From an uncultured Ruminococcus sp. (GTDB lineage: Bacteria > Bacillota > Clostridia > Oscillospirales > Ruminococcaceae), in assembly GCA_945876155.1 (NCBI GenBank), contig CAMCMW010000069.1:1-7233 (forward strand): a stretch of DNA of 7,233 bases, read 5' to 3'. The position numbers and the translations under genes are program-made. This document shows positions 6,448 to 7,233 of the stretch, piece by piece. The number at the start of each line of letters is the position of its first letter. The first letter of the stretch is position 1. Under the pieces are notes generated by a model. The model saw only the letters and a program-made list of their open reading frames with translations. It made no database searches and had not been told where the DNA came from.

Positions 6448-6562
6448 GTTATTAAATAGTGTCTAAAAATGGTGTTAAAATTTGTGCATAATGTATTTTT
6501 GATTAAAGGCTTTACTAAAACAGGCATATAATTGCTATACTCTCAGGTATGTTGAAATGCCC
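6448..6562. other. AT-rich spacer without recognisable gene
   Basis: This 115-bp stretch between the promoter and the REP-like/terminator hairpin is AT-rich. I see no open frame with a ribosome binding site on either strand and no further strong inverted repeat. A few promoter-like AT boxes on the plus strand (around 6511-6540) have poor spacing and no gene behind them. Confidence 0.5.
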
Positions 6563-6590
6563 AAAAATAACGGGCGACCAATGGTCGCCC
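6563..6590 (-). terminator. Probable intrinsic terminator of the CAP-domain gene, built from a REP-like palindrome
   Basis: On the minus strand GGGCGACC, loop ATT, GGTCGCCC form a strong 8-bp GC-rich stem (6590-6572), followed by GTTATTTTT. It lies 88 nt after the stop codon of the CAP gene and about 125 nt before the next promoter. The uridine stretch is interrupted, so termination may be partial. The same palindrome belongs to the REP-like element described separately. Confidence 0.5.
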
Positions 6591-6595
6591 CTACA
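6571..6595 (-). repeat. REP-like palindromic element with GTAG head (copy 1)
   Basis: Read on the minus strand, TGTAG is followed by the near-perfect palindrome GGGCGACCATTGGTCGCCC and a final G. A GTAG tetranucleotide directly before a GC-rich palindrome is the hallmark of REP elements mobilised by RAYT (Y1-type tyrosine) transposases. It contrasts strongly with the AT-rich spacer around it. It lies in inverted orientation to a second, diverged copy 23 bp away, with the heads facing each other. Confidence 0.6.
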
Positions 6596-6618
6596 AATAA
6601 ACGTATACTTTACGCTGT

Positions 6619-6643
6619 TGCAGGAATGAGCATTGCTCGCCCG
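6619..6643 (+). repeat. REP-like palindromic element with GCAG head (copy 2, diverged)
   Basis: Read on the plus strand this 25-bp segment matches copy 1 at 19 of 25 positions. It has TGCAG in place of TGTAG and ends in the same GCTCGCCCG-like arm. The inner stem differs by a compensating pair (GACC/GGTC against GAGC/GCTC), so pairing is kept there. The outer arm next to the head has decayed (GAAT instead of GGGC). Together with copy 1 it makes a 73-bp BIME-like unit at 6571-6643. Confidence 0.5.
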
Positions 6644-6678
6644 AATATTTGAAAATGTATTTTTCTAACAATTTTAAA

Positions 6679-7233
6679 TTATGGTCTTCTGAAAATCTGT
6701 ACCCAGTACCCGTCATAGTAACCTACGCCAAGTTCTGTAAAATCTGATGAAAGAATATTGCTCCTGTGTCCGTCGGAATTCATCCAGCCGTCCATAACAC
6801 TTTCAGCTGAATAATAGCCACAGGCAATATTTTCCCCGACGCTGGACCAGCTCAGACCGTATTCATCAAAGATAGTAAAACATGATGAACCGTCCGGACG
6901 GTCGTGGCTGAAATACGTGCTTATCTCATCGGCACGTTCTGTTGCCGCCGCTGTCATGGTTGCATTGAGCGTCAGCGGCGAAACACCTGCGGCAGTCCTT
7001 TCCTTGTTGACCAGTGCCAGTATTTCCTCGGCATAGCTCAGAGCCTCAGAATCAGTTTCGGGTATATAAACACCGTTTTCGTCAAAATAATACTTCTTTC
7101 CGTTGATTACCTGTGTTCCGGTTCTCATAACACCGTCTGTGCCGAAATAGTAGGTATTGGAATTTATTGTCTGCCAGCCTGTGACCGCTGCACCGTCCGA
7201 CCCGAAATAGTATTTTCTGGAATTTACAGTCTG
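6679..7233 (-). CDS. Secreted CAP (SCP/YkwD-like) domain protein with cell-wall/glucan-binding repeats, C-terminal part
   Basis: The frame is open to the window edge, so the true start, signal peptide and probably further repeats lie outside; 184 residues plus TAA are visible. Visible residues 1-55 are CW-binding-type repeats with an exact 20-residue period: YYFGSDG, YYFGTDG and YYFDENG at 8, 28 and 48, with N-S or N-G turns before them. These bind cell-wall choline or glucan-like polymers in the known families. After a short acidic linker comes a complete bacterial CAP domain (about 65-183): helix [16 protein letters not shown], then FSH (108-110), GENIA (from 133), [13 protein letters not shown] (155-159 is GHRSN) and [15 protein letters not shown]. 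The conserved His, Glu and His of the CAP cavity are present. The biochemical role of bacterial CAP proteins is poorly defined. A hairpin terminator and a separate strong promoter suggest it is not part of the downstream transporter operon. Confidence 0.92.
   Translation of the reverse strand, partial: QTVNSRKYYFGSDGAAVTGWQTINSNTYYFGTDGVMRTGTQVINGKKYYFDENGVYIPETDSEALSYAEEILALVNKERTAAGVSPLTLNATMTAAATERADEISTYFSHDRPDGSSCFTIFDEYGLSWSSVGENIACGYYSAESVMDGWMNSDGHRSNILSSDFTELGVGYYDGYWVQIFRRP
7069..7233 (-). repeat. Tandem 60-bp coding repeats (CW-binding repeats)
   Basis: Three successive 60-bp units encode the 20-residue repeats of the CAP protein (the third stops where the linker begins). The two upstream units keep near-identical DNA in the core (AATTCC, then TACTATTTCGG, GACGGT), while the last unit has drifted (TATTATTTTGA). 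The array continues beyond the window edge. Confidence 0.75.

Noticed and set aside
6511..6540. Plus-strand promoter-like boxes (TTTACT with TATACT or TATAAT)
   Set aside because: Spacers are 19 or 10 bp and no plus-strand gene follows; this is expected in AT-rich DNA.

Overview
The window comes from a low-to-mid GC Gram-positive anaerobe, most likely a gut or rumen clostridium of the Ruminococcus/Oscillospiraceae type. This rests on strong AGGAGG-type ribosome binding sites, two TTG starts, CW-binding repeats on a CAP-domain exoprotein, and the gene arrangement itself. I cannot name a species. All recognisable genes lie on the minus strand, so transcription runs from high to low coordinates.

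Layout in the direction of transcription. (1) 7233-6679: the 3' part of a secreted protein with 20-residue cell-wall/glucan-binding repeats followed by a YkwD-like CAP (SCP) domain. (2) 6678-6233: an intergenic and leader region. It holds a facing pair of REP-like palindromes with GTAG/GCAG heads (6571-6643), one of which can serve as the terminator of the CAP gene. Next come a textbook sigma-A promoter (TTGACA-17-TATAAT, 6447-6419) overlaid by inverted repeats, and a roughly 180-nt leader with several possible hairpins. (3) 6232-3266: a very large (about 988 aa) extracellular solute-binding protein with two N-terminal beta-sandwich, carbohydrate-binding-like modules, a helical connector and a C-terminal sugar-binding-protein domain. 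(4) 3265-3197: a 69-bp gap with a perfect 8-bp hairpin. (5) 3196-2264 and 2252-1380: two binding-protein-dependent sugar ABC permeases (MalF-like and MalG-like). (6) 1348-1, running off the window: a secreted NHL-repeat beta-propeller plus TPR protein, the N-terminal part of what is probably an NHL-TPR-YIP1 membrane protein.

Genes 3-6 look like one operon: same strand, gaps of 69, 11 and about 31 bp, one strong promoter at the head, and a stop codon overlapping the next ribosome binding site between the permeases. The likely job is import of an oligosaccharide or glycoside captured by the multi-domain binding protein. No ATPase gene lies in the window between promoter and window edge, so the importer probably uses a shared MsmK/MalK-type ATPase encoded elsewhere, unless one lies further downstream. 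The role of the NHL-TPR partner is unknown. The combination of binding-protein-fused carbohydrate-binding modules with a co-transcribed NHL propeller is the most interesting feature here.
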